DNA of 64,000 nucleotides, from positions 62,001 to 126,000 of the forward strand of contig JAFAFL010000097.1 in assembly GCA_023423535.1 (NCBI GenBank). The letters run 5' to 3'. The translations under genes were made by a program, and so were the position numbers. Of the stretch, positions 9,054 through 16,555 are shown one piece after another (within the stretch, counting starts at the first letter, position 1; each line of letters starts with the position of its first letter). Source of the stretch: Pseudomonadota bacterium (GTDB lineage: Bacteria; Myxococcota; Myxococcia; Myxococcales; Myxococcaceae). The notes under the pieces are model-generated. The model saw nothing but the letters and a program-made list of their open reading frames with translations, did not search any database and was not told the DNA's origin.

Positions 9054-9142
9054 AGACCCCGGATCATGCCGGGCTGCGCGCTGGAGAACAAAGCGTCACG
9101 TGGAGATTGAAGGATGACGGTGGGACAGGAACTGGCCCGCCC

Positions 9143-10816
9143 TCACCGTCGCGCCGCCCTCTGCATCGCCTTCGGGCGCTCGAGGATCTCCCGCAGCAGC
9201 AGCGCATCCGCGACCGCGTCCGGCGAGATCTCGACCACGCCCGTCCTCGACGCGCCCTTCACTGCAACCGTGGCTTCAGCGAACCCGCCCGCGTTTCGAT
9301 CGAACACATCCGGCGCGCGCTCGAAGGTGCCGACCGCGGCGATCGCTCCTCGCGCGCGCTGAAGGAGCTGCGGCTCCAACTCCGGACGCTCCACCCACGC
9401 GAGCACCGCACCGGAGATGACCGCACGCGCATCGCGCACGCTGGGGACCTGGCCGTTGAGGAGCTGCGCCTTCGCGCGCTGGGCCTGCGAGTGGAGGTTC
9501 GGCCCGTAGTCGAGCCCGGGCACGTCGCGCAGCCCGTGTCCCTTCAGCGACTGCAAGGGCCCTCGGTAGAGGCTCTCCACGAGCTGCTGCGTGTAGGGCC
9601 GAACCGCGGCCCAGGGCACGTAGATGTAACCCGCGTGCGTCCAGAAGAGCAGCGGCGTGTCCGTCTGTCCCTCCGGCCCATCCTCCGGCAGCCCGCACTT
9701 CTGGTGCCACGCGGAGAGCAGCGCCTTCGCGTCGCGCGAGAAGCCAGCCATCTCGAGCACCCACGCCACCACGTGCACGCGCAGGTGCCTCGGCGGATGC
9801 ACGCCGTAACGTCCGCCCGGCCCCTCCGGCGGAACGACGAGCACCTCGCGCGGATCCTCCTTCGCGGCGAACAGCTCGACCATGGTCAGCCCGTACGCCG
9901 GCCCGCACATGAGCGTGCCGAAGACGTCGCAGAAGAGCTCTTCGAACCACACGCCGTGCACGCGCCACAGCTCGCTCTGCGAAAGCCCACCGTCCGCGCT
10001 GAGCGTCAGCGGGAACGCGCCCACCTCTTCGGATGGCAGCTCCAGCTCCTCACCCAGCCGGTCGCGCAGGCCCTGCACCGACACGAGGAACGAGTGACCG
10101 ATCTCGTGCGTCACCGCCGGCCACCACGCGAGCCGGTTGAAGAAGTCCTGCGGCAGGAAGATCGGCGCGATGGAGGTCGGCGCGAAGCCGGTCCAGATCG
10201 ACAGGTCCACCTCCGACAAGCGCACCACCGGATGCGCCGCCGCCAGCGGCAGGTCCGCGCTCTCCGCGAACTGCACGATGGGCCGGTAGCAGGCCTCCGC
10301 CAGCGCGTCCGCATCTCCGAGCATCGGCAGCAGCGCGGGATCCTTGCGCTGCCGCAGCTGCTCCTCGACCTCGGCCCTCACCATCGACAGCCACTGGAAG
10401 CGGGCGATGTGCTCGCGCGTGAGGTGCGCACCGCCCGCTGCGATGTCCCTTCGAAGCTCCGCACCGCGCGCGGGAAGCCACTCAGTGAGCAGCTCGGTGA
10501 AGCGCCGGGTGGAGACCGCGTGACGGTTCGCCTCGCCCAGCGCGCTCGCCTCCGCCTCGATCTTCTCCACCTCGGAGATCAGGCGCGACTGTGCCTGCGA
10601 CAGCCCGGCCGACGCCGCACCCCCGACGGGGAAACGCGCCGCGGGCATCGGGGTTGGGGCCTTCGCCGCCACGGGACGAGGCGCCGGCTTCGGCTTCTTC
10701 GGCCGGGCCGGTTCAGCCCCTTCCGCGTTCTCCTTCGGCTTCAGGAATCGGCTGAAGAGCGACCAGCCGATCCACGCGATGAAGCCGACGAGCTTGATGA
10801 GGTCTTCGAGGTCCAA
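9143..10816 (-). CDS. Membrane-anchored HEIGH zinc metallopeptidase
   Basis: A 557-residue protein with an N-terminal membrane anchor (about residues 5-24), a Pro/Lys/Ala-rich linker to about residue 70, a helical region, and a gluzincin-type catalytic core: HEIGH at 237-241 (two zinc histidines and the general base glutamate) followed 50 residues later by EELFCDVFG (292-300), where a glutamate would be the third ligand. The family is not one I can name. The assigned start is TTG at 10816, inside the end of the preceding small ORF; no ATG or GTG lies upstream in frame near it. It is the last gene of the NfeD-FloA operon, suggesting a role in membrane protein turnover next to flotillin domains. 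Alternative start or frameshift possible. Confidence 0.75.
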   Translation of the reverse strand: MDLEDLIKLVGFIAWIGWSLFSRFLKPKENAEGAEPARPKKPKPAPRPVAAKAPTPMPAARFPVGGAASAGLSQAQSRLISEVEKIEAEASALGEANRHAVSTRRFTELLTEWLPARGAELRRDIAAGGAHLTREHIARFQWLSMVRAEVEEQLRQRKDPALLPMLGDADALAEACYRPIVQFAESADLPLAAAHPVVRLSEVDLSIWTGFAPTSIAPIFLPQDFFNRLAWWPAVTHEIGHSFLVSVQGLRDRLGEELELPSEEVGAFPLTLSADGGLSQSELWRVHGVWFEELFCDVFGTLMCGPAYGLTMVELFAAKEDPREVLVVPPEGPGGRYGVHPPRHLRVHVVAWVLEMAGFSRDAKALLSAWHQKCGLPEDGPEGQTDTPLLFWTHAGYIYVPWAAVRPYTQQLVESLYRGPLQSLKGHGLRDVPGLDYGPNLHSQAQRAKAQLLNGQVPSVRDARAVISGAVLAWVERPELEPQLLQRARGAIAAVGTFERAPDVFDRNAGGFAEATVAVKGASRTGVVEISPDAVADALLLREILERPKAMQRAARR

Positions 10817-10959
10817 GTCGAGTGCCGACCCTTCGGTGGGAGTTTGGCGCGCGGTGGCCCGAGGACCTCCGCGAGGACGAAGCGCCGCACGAACGCGTCA
10901 CGATCCGCGAGGAACGCGAGCGCCGGCGGCAGCTTCTTCCGATCGTCGTCCCGATCCAC
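10741..10959 (-). CDS. Small ORF abutting floA (possible translated leader or frameshifted N-terminus)
   Basis: A 72-codon frame starting with GTG directly after the floA TAG, with a GAGG motif about 9 nt upstream inside the floA end. The first about 45 codons (VDRDDDRKKLPPALAFLADR and on to GPPRAKLPPKGR) have the G/C-rich third positions of a real gene and a protein-like composition. The remaining codons overlap the metallopeptidase frame and look like a shadow (Ser-rich). It may be a genuine small protein, or the true N-terminus of the metallopeptidase separated by a frameshift. No family recognised. Confidence 0.4.
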   Translation of the reverse strand: MDRDDDRKKLPPALAFLADRDAFVRRFVLAEVLGPPRAKLPPKGRHSTWTSKTSSSSSASSRGSAGRSSADS

Positions 10960-11955
10960 CTACGCGGCCTCGGTGCCCGAGCTCGTCTTGCCGCCGCCCA
11001 CGCTGCCCGCGATGCCCGAGCGCATGTCCGTGTCGGCCATGACGTTCTTCATGTTGTAGTAGTCGAGCACGCCCAGCTGGCCCACGCGCAGCGCATCGGC
11101 AATGGCCATCGGGATCTGCGCCTCGCTCTCCACGAGCTTCGCGCGCATCTCCTGGGTCTTCGCCCGCATCTCCTGCTCACCGGCCACCGCGAGCGCGCGG
11201 CGGGACTCGGCCTTCGCCTGCGCGACCTGCTTGTCGGCCTCGGCCTGCTCCGCCTGCAGCTTCGCCCCGAGGTTCGCGCCGACGTCCACGTCCGCGATGT
11301 CCACCGAGAGGATCTCGAAGGCGGTGCCCGCGTCGAGGCCCTTCTTCAGCACCGACTTGGAGATCATGTCCGGGTTCTCGAGCACCTGCTTGTAGTCGGT
11401 GGCCGAGCCGATGGTGGAGACCACGCCCTCGCCGACGCGCGCGAGCACGGTGGCCTCGCCGGCGCCACCGACGAGCCGGTCGATGTTCGCGCGCACCGTC
11501 ACGCGGGCAATGGCGAGCAGCTGGATGCCGTCCTTCGCCACCGCGGAGACCTTCGGGGTCTCGATCACGCGCGGGTTCACGCTCATCGCCACCGCCTCGA
11601 GCACGTTGCGGCCGGCGAGATCGATCGCCGCGGCGCGCGAGAAGTCGAGGTTCATGCCCGCCTTCTCCGCGGAGATGAGCGCCTTCACCACGTCCTCCAC
11701 GCGGCCGCCGGCGAGGTAGTGCGCCTCGATCACGTCCACACCGACCTTCAGACCGGCCTTCACCGCCGAGATCTGCGCGTTGACGATCTGATCCGGCGGC
11801 ACGCGGCGGAGCCGCATCGCGATCAGCGAGAGCATGGAGACGCCCGCGCCGGATGCCTTGGCGGCAATCCAGAGCCGCAGCGGCACCATGTAGAGGACGA
11901 CGACCACCGCGATGAAACCGATGACGCCCAGACCCAGAATCGAAAGCTCCGCCAC
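10960..11955 (-). CDS. floA: Flotillin-like protein FloA
   Basis: A 331-residue match to bacterial FloA (YqfA), the SPFH-related scaffold of functional membrane microdomains. Residues 5-28 form the N-terminal membrane hairpin. The SPFH-like body follows, with KVGVDVIEAHYLAGGRVE and the conserved AIDLAGRNVLEAV region, then an Ala/Glu/Lys-rich coiled-coil (about 230-285, LQAEQAEADKQVAQAKAES). Length equals the family norm. It is 1 bp from the upstream short nfeD gene and is followed by a small ORF and a membrane metallopeptidase, so flotillin, NfeD partners and peptidase are probably made together. The long-plus-short NfeD neighbourhood is typical for floA. Confidence 0.95.
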   Translation of the reverse strand: MAELSILGLGVIGFIAVVVVLYMVPLRLWIAAKASGAGVSMLSLIAMRLRRVPPDQIVNAQISAVKAGLKVGVDVIEAHYLAGGRVEDVVKALISAEKAGMNLDFSRAAAIDLAGRNVLEAVAMSVNPRVIETPKVSAVAKDGIQLLAIARVTVRANIDRLVGGAGEATVLARVGEGVVSTIGSATDYKQVLENPDMISKSVLKKGLDAGTAFEILSVDIADVDVGANLGAKLQAEQAEADKQVAQAKAESRRALAVAGEQEMRAKTQEMRAKLVESEAQIPMAIADALRVGQLGVLDYYNMKNVMADTDMRSGIAGSVGGGKTSSGTEAA

Positions 11956-11956
11956 T

Positions 11957-12436
11957 TCAACCTCCCTGATAGTCGCTGACCGGCTCGACGAAGACCCGCG
12001 AACCCTCGACGCGGGTGACCCGGACGCGCGAGCCCGCGTCCACGAATAATCCTTCGCTTACGACATCCAGTTCCCGATGGGCAAACTGGACAATCCCGGA
12101 AGGCCGGAGCGGCGTGGCTGCGATCCCGTCCGCGCCCTCCTCGACGTCCGCCCGCTGGCTCGCCGTGCCGGATTGAACCTCGGTGAGCACGAGCGCCTTC
12201 CCGGCCGCGGATCTCGGCAGCCACCAGAGCAGGCCTGCGACCAGGGCCACCGCGAGCGCGAACGCCCCCGCGCCTTCCGCCGCGCCGAGCTTCCACCACG
12301 CGAGCCCCACCGCCGCGACCAGCGCCGCAACGCCCATCACGCCGATGACGCCGAAGCCGGGGAGCACGAAGCCCTCCACCGCGAGCAGCAGCAGCCCGAC
12401 CACGAACACCAGCGCGACGATCAAGAGCCAGCTCAT
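11957..12436 (-). CDS. Short NfeD-family membrane protein
   Basis: A 159-residue protein: three membrane helices in the first 75 residues (MSWLLIVALVFVVGLLLLAV, then IGVMGVAALVAAVGLAWW, then AFALAVALVAGLLWWLP), then a C-terminal OB-fold-like domain typical of NfeD (VQSGTASQRADVEEGADGIA to GSRVRVTRVEGSRVFVEP). It lacks the N-terminal protease domain of the long form. Its ATG overlaps the stop of the upstream long nfeD by 4 bp and it ends just before floA, fitting the known pairing of NfeD proteins with flotillins, where the OB domain is thought to act as adaptor. Confidence 0.88.
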   Translation of the reverse strand: MSWLLIVALVFVVGLLLLAVEGFVLPGFGVIGVMGVAALVAAVGLAWWKLGAAEGAGAFALAVALVAGLLWWLPRSAAGKALVLTEVQSGTASQRADVEEGADGIAATPLRPSGIVQFAHRELDVVSEGLFVDAGSRVRVTRVEGSRVFVEPVSDYQGG

Positions 12437-13911
12437 GCGGAGGCCTTCTCCTTGTCGTTCTCGTTCTCGGCGGCGTCCGACACTTCGCGAACGACACACC
12501 GGTTGTCCTGCACGCGCAGTACGCGGACGCGCCCACCTGCTTGCACGAAGCCGCGCTCGACACGCGCCTCGACGCGCTTGTTCATGATCTCGATCCGGCC
12601 GATGGGCCGCAGGTCCGTCAGCGCGACGCCCACCTGATCGACGAGCGCCTCGAGGCCGATCCCGTTCTGCGCAGGCGCCGGCGTGGCGAGCACCGTCTCC
12701 AGCACCAGGCCGCGTCCGTAGCTCGTGCGGGGACCGTATTTGAGGACGAGCCCCAGCATGACCAGCGCCGCGAAGAGCGCGCCGAAGACCTTCGACAGCG
12801 CTTTCGGCAACAGGCCCGCGCTCCACGCCACGTCGAGCGGCATGCGGTCGAGGCTCACCAGCGCGAGCACCAGTCCGATGAGCACGAGCTTGAGCCCGAC
12901 GACGCCGAACACGTGACCGGGGAACGCGAACTCCAGCGCGATGAACACGACCCCGAGGCCGACGAGCACCAGCTCCACCCAGCCCGCGAGGTTGACGATG
13001 TTGTGCCCGACGAAGAAGAGCCCGAGGCAGAGCAGGCCGAACAACATCGCGGTGCCCTGCATGGGGTTGAAGACCTCCACCGCGATCCCGGCGATGCCGA
13101 GCACCATGAGGATGATCGCCACCGTCGGATCGGAGAGGAACCGCGCCAGCGCCTCGGGGCCGGTGGGGCGCGCCCGCTCCACGCGCGGCTGATCGCGTCC
13201 GAGGGCCTTCCACATTTCCGCGTCGTCGGCGGCCTTGAAGTCGGCCATGCCGAACTCCGCGGCCTGATCCGTATCGAGCGTCAGCAGGTGCTCCGCGTCG
13301 TCGAGCCCGGGGATCTCCACCTCGCGGTCGACCATCGCCTCGGCGACGAGCGGGTTGCGCTTCTGCATCTTCGCGGTCGTCGCCATCTCCTGGCGCATGT
13401 AGCTGACGACCTTCGCGTCCACCGCCTTCATGTCGCCGGAGGCGGAGAGCTGCACCGGCGTGGCCGCGCCCATCGTCCCGCCCGGCGCCATCACCACCAC
13501 GTCGCAGGCCAGGGAGATCAGCGCGCCCGCCGAGATCGCGCGCGGCTTCACGAAGCACACGGTCCGTGCCTTCGTGGCGAGCAGCGCGTCGCGAATGACC
13601 AGCGCCGCATCGAGCCTGCCGCCGAGCGTGTTGATCTCGAGCACCACCGTCTCGCCCTCGCGGTGCTCCTCGAGGACGCGCTTCACGAAGGCGGCGAGGC
13701 CCGGATCCACCGTCTCGCTGATCTGCACCTGCGTCACGCGACCCGACTGCGGCACCTCCGGGACGTTGCGCGGCACGCCGGGTTCGTAGTCGCCGGACGC
13801 ACGTCCCGAAGCGCCACTCACGGCCTGCGCCAGCGCGCCGAAGCCCCACAGGACCAGCGCGCCGTACAGCGCGAAGCGGAGCAACGAGAGAGGAGGGCGG
13901 CGCGGCTGCAC
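12433..13911 (-). CDS. nfeD: Long NfeD protein: ClpP/SppA-like serine protease plus NfeD membrane and OB domains
   Basis: A 492-residue protein. After an N-terminal hydrophobic segment (LLRFALYGALVLWGFGALA) comes a ClpP/crotonase-fold serine protease domain with the oxyanion-type INTLGGRLDAAL and the nucleophile region AISAGALISLACD; a candidate catalytic lysine lies downstream near MATTAKMQKRNP. Five or six membrane helices follow (about 270-420), then a C-terminal OB domain (QNGIGLEALVDQ to VQDNRCVVREV). This matches the long NfeD class (1510-N of Pyrococcus), which cleaves hydrophobic membrane peptides. I chose the GTG at 13911 because further upstream the frame overlaps the divergent hydrolase and its composition collapses. 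First gene of the floA operon. Confidence 0.87.
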   Translation of the reverse strand: MQPRRPPLSLLRFALYGALVLWGFGALAQAVSGASGRASGDYEPGVPRNVPEVPQSGRVTQVQISETVDPGLAAFVKRVLEEHREGETVVLEINTLGGRLDAALVIRDALLATKARTVCFVKPRAISAGALISLACDVVVMAPGGTMGAATPVQLSASGDMKAVDAKVVSYMRQEMATTAKMQKRNPLVAEAMVDREVEIPGLDDAEHLLTLDTDQAAEFGMADFKAADDAEMWKALGRDQPRVERARPTGPEALARFLSDPTVAIILMVLGIAGIAVEVFNPMQGTAMLFGLLCLGLFFVGHNIVNLAGWVELVLVGLGVVFIALEFAFPGHVFGVVGLKLVLIGLVLALVSLDRMPLDVAWSAGLLPKALSKVFGALFAALVMLGLVLKYGPRTSYGRGLVLETVLATPAPAQNGIGLEALVDQVGVALTDLRPIGRIEIMNKRVEARVERGFVQAGGRVRVLRVQDNRCVVREVSDAAENENDKEKASA

Positions 13912-14056
13912 CCAGCCGGAATAACAGTCGCGCGTTCGCGGAGAAAGCGGCACCGCGTGAAGCGCCGTGCAGGCCCGCGAGCGTGCGAGCGCCACACTGC
14001 GTTGCTTCACCCTGCGCGCGTGGCCACCTGAAGAGGAGCAGCGGAAAGGAGCCGAC

Positions 14057-14956
14057 ATGCGCATCCACGCGCTCAACTGCATCTCGAGCTGTCCTCTGGG
14101 TGGCCTGCTCATGGACGGAGAGACGAAGAACCACCTCCGGGGCCGTCTCACCTGCACCTGCCTGCTGGCCGAGACGCCGACCGGGCTGGTCTTGATCGAT
14201 ACCGGCTTCGGACTTCGCGACGTGGCCGAGCCGCGCACGCGCCTGAGCCGCTTTTTCCTCGAGATGCTCAAGCCCGAGTTCCGCGAGGAGCTGACCGCGA
14301 TCCGCCAGATCGAGCGCATGGGCTTCGACGCGCGCGACGTGCGGGACATCGTGCTCACGCACCTCGACTTCGATCACGCGGGAGGCCTCGACGACTTCCC
14401 GTGGGCGAAGGTCCACATGCTGCGCACCGAGCGCGACTACGCGGTGGAGCAGAAGACGTGGCTCGACCGTCAGCGCTTCCGGCCGCAGCAGTGGGGGACG
14501 CAGGCGAACTGGCACGTGTACGAGAGCGGCGAGGGGGAGCCCTGGTTCGGCTTCGACTGCGTGCGAGAGCTCGAGGGGCTGCCTCCGGAGATCCTCATGG
14601 TCCCGCTGGTGGGACACACGTTCGGACACTCGGGCATCGCCCTGCACTCGAACGGGAAGTGGCTGCTCAACGCCGGCGACGCGTACTTCTACTGGCGCGA
14701 GATGGACGTGGAGAACCCCTGGTGCACGCCGGGGCTCAGCGCGTACCAGGCCCTGATGGAGAAGGACCGCAAGGCGCGGCTGTGGAACCAGGACCGCCTG
14801 CGCAAGCTGCGCCGCGAATGGAGCTACGACGTGGAGATCTGCTGCTCGCACGATCCCCACGAGTTCCGAGCGCTCGCCCGCCGCGCACCGGAAGAACCCG
14901 CGCCGAGGCTCGCGATCTACGCCAACGCGGAGGCCGACTGGAACGAGCGCAGGTAG
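14057..14956 (+). CDS. Metallo-beta-lactamase-fold hydrolase (lactonase-like)
   Basis: A 299-residue metallo-beta-lactamase-superfamily protein. Zinc-ligand motifs are visible in order: THLDFDHAGG (HxxxDH class), GHTFGHSG, GDAYF, and a late CSHDPHE. This order and the HLDFDH variant resemble quorum-quenching N-acyl homoserine lactonases and related lactonases, but substrate cannot be read from sequence. The start at 14057 is preceded by AAGGAG 6 nt upstream, better than the longer open frame from 13967. Divergent from nfeD (145-bp gap). The last 40 bp overlap the convergent amidotransferase gene. Confidence 0.87.
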   Translation: MRIHALNCISSCPLGGLLMDGETKNHLRGRLTCTCLLAETPTGLVLIDTGFGLRDVAEPRTRLSRFFLEMLKPEFREELTAIRQIERMGFDARDVRDIVLTHLDFDHAGGLDDFPWAKVHMLRTERDYAVEQKTWLDRQRFRPQQWGTQANWHVYESGEGEPWFGFDCVRELEGLPPEILMVPLVGHTFGHSGIALHSNGKWLLNAGDAYFYWREMDVENPWCTPGLSAYQALMEKDRKARLWNQDRLRKLRREWSYDVEICCSHDPHEFRALARRAPEEPAPRLAIYANAEADWNERR

Positions 14957-15600
14957 GCGACGAGCTCGTCGAGGTACGCGATCGTCTTCGGGTGGGCGGC
15001 GTGAAGCCGGGGCAGGTCCTCGCGCAGGAGCTCCTCTTCGCTTCGACCCGCGCGCTGCACAGACTGGGGGAACTGGCGCACCCACTGCGCGAACGTCTCC
15101 GGGGAGGCCTCGGGGTGCGTGAGGATCCCGATCCCGCTGCGCCCGAGCCGGAAGATCTCCTGCGGGTGCCTCACCGACGATGCGAGCGACTCCGCGTGCG
15201 GGATCGGCTCGAACCGGTCGCCGTGCCACGCCGCGATGTCGAGCGTGCGTCCGTCCTTCAGCGTCACGCGCTCGGCGCCGACGAACATCCCCTTCGGATC
15301 CGGCCCCACGTGCGAGCCCGCGGCCCTCGCCATCATCTGCGCACCCAGACACACACCGAGCACCGGCCGGTCTCGCGAGAGCCGCTCTTCGACCAGCGAG
15401 AGCTCCTCGCGCAGGTACGGATGCGCGTCGAGCTCGTACATGCCCATGAATCCGCCGAGCACGACGATCAGCTCCGCTTCCGCATCGCCCGGCCGCACCT
15501 CGCGGAAACGTTCGGTGATCTCGAAGCCGCCACGCTCCAGCGCGCCGCGCAGCACGCCGAGCGTCACCGGTTCACTGTGTCCATAGACGACCGCACGCAT
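14917..15600 (-). CDS. Class I glutamine amidotransferase-like protein (GMP synthase N-domain type)
   Basis: A 227-residue stand-alone class I GATase domain. The nucleophile elbow GVCLGAQMMA places the catalytic cysteine at C84, and the His-Glu pair is H162 and E164 in THPEAS. Stand-alone members of this group (YcbL/GuaA-like) act as amidases or gamma-glutamyl hydrolases without a fused synthetase, so the amide donor is likely glutamine or a gamma-glutamyl compound. The true guaA is elsewhere in the window (44099-45649), so this is not GMP synthase. It lies 9 bp downstream of the start side of the proline iminopeptidase gene's stop, in opposite order on the same strand, and converges with the MBL-fold gene by a 40-bp overlap. 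Confidence 0.85.
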   Translation of the reverse strand: MRAVVYGHSEPVTLGVLRGALERGGFEITERFREVRPGDAEAELIVVLGGFMGMYELDAHPYLREELSLVEERLSRDRPVLGVCLGAQMMARAAGSHVGPDPKGMFVGAERVTLKDGRTLDIAAWHGDRFEPIPHAESLASSVRHPQEIFRLGRSGIGILTHPEASPETFAQWVRQFPQSVQRAGRSEEELLREDLPRLHAAHPKTIAYLDELVAYLRSFQSASALA

Positions 15601-15609
15601 GGCCGGTGT

Positions 15610-16554
15610 CTAACGCCGGAAGGCGTCGGTCGCTTCCACCAGCGCCGCGGTGATGCCCGGCTCGTCCGCTGAATGTCCTGCGTCCGGCACGATCACCAGC
15701 TTCGACGAGGGCCACGCCTTGTGCAGCTCCCACGCGCTCTGCGGCGGGCAGACCACGTCGTAGCGGCCCTGCACGATCACGCAGGGGAGGTGGCTTATCC
15801 GCTTCACGCCGTCGAGCAGCGCGCCGTCGTGGGGGAAGAACGCGCCGTTGACGAAGTAGTGGCACTCGATGCGCGCGAACGCGAGCGCGAACTCGTCGCC
15901 CCCGGTCTTCGCCACCAGCTCTTCGTTGTGCAGCAGCGTGCTCGTGCGGCCCTCCCACACGCTCCACGCCTTCGCGCAGGCCTGGCGGACCGCTGCGTCG
16001 TCGCCGGTGAGGCGGCGGTGATACGCGTGCAGGAGATCGGCGCGCTCCTCGGGAGGAATGGGCGCGAGGTAGCTCTCCCACGCGTCGGGGAACATCCGGC
16101 TCGCGCCCTCCTGGTAGAACCAGTCGATCTCCCACTTCCGCAGGAGGAAGATCCCGCGCAGCACGAGCCCGGTGACGCGGTCCGGGTGCGTCTGCGCGTA
16201 CGCCAGCGCGAGCGTGCTTCCCCACGAACCGCCGAAGAGGAGCCACTGCTCGATGCCGAGGTGCGTGCGCAGCCGCTCGATGTCGGCGACGAGATCCCAG
16301 GTGGTGTTCTCGTTCAGCGACGCATGCGGCGTGCTCTTGCCGCAGCCGCGCTGATCGAAGAGGACGATGCGGTAGCTCTGCGGGTCGAAGAAGCGGCGCT
16401 GCTTCGGATCGGTGCCGCCGCCGGGTCCGCCGTGCACGAAGAGCACGGGCTTGCCCTCCGGATTGCCCGACTCCTCCCAATAGAGCGTGTGGCCGCCGGT
16501 CACCGGCAACATGCCGGTGCGGTAGGGCTCGATCGCTGGATACTTCGTCCTCAC
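15610..16554 (-). CDS. pip: Proline iminopeptidase (alpha/beta hydrolase)
   Basis: A 314-residue cytoplasmic alpha/beta hydrolase of peptidase family S33. It removes N-terminal proline from peptides. Visible signatures are YWEESGNPEGKPVLFVHGGP, the DQRGCGKS motif (67-74), the nucleophile elbow GGSWG with S110, the acid in GRYDVVCPP and the histidine in DAGHSADEP. Length equals the bacterial family (about 310-320). The gene begins 1 bp after the stop of the upstream Tim44/TerB gene, so the two are probably co-transcribed although no functional tie is obvious. Confidence 0.93.
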   Translation of the reverse strand: MRTKYPAIEPYRTGMLPVTGGHTLYWEESGNPEGKPVLFVHGGPGGGTDPKQRRFFDPQSYRIVLFDQRGCGKSTPHASLNENTTWDLVADIERLRTHLGIEQWLLFGGSWGSTLALAYAQTHPDRVTGLVLRGIFLLRKWEIDWFYQEGASRMFPDAWESYLAPIPPEERADLLHAYHRRLTGDDAAVRQACAKAWSVWEGRTSTLLHNEELVAKTGGDEFALAFARIECHYFVNGAFFPHDGALLDGVKRISHLPCVIVQGRYDVVCPPQSAWELHKAWPSSKLVIVPDAGHSADEPGITAALVEATDAFRR

Positions 16555-16555
16555 G

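Noticed and set aside
14917..15600. Amidotransferase as a second GMP synthase
   Set aside because: It lacks the ATP pyrophosphatase and dimerisation domains; complete guaA is present at 44099-45649.
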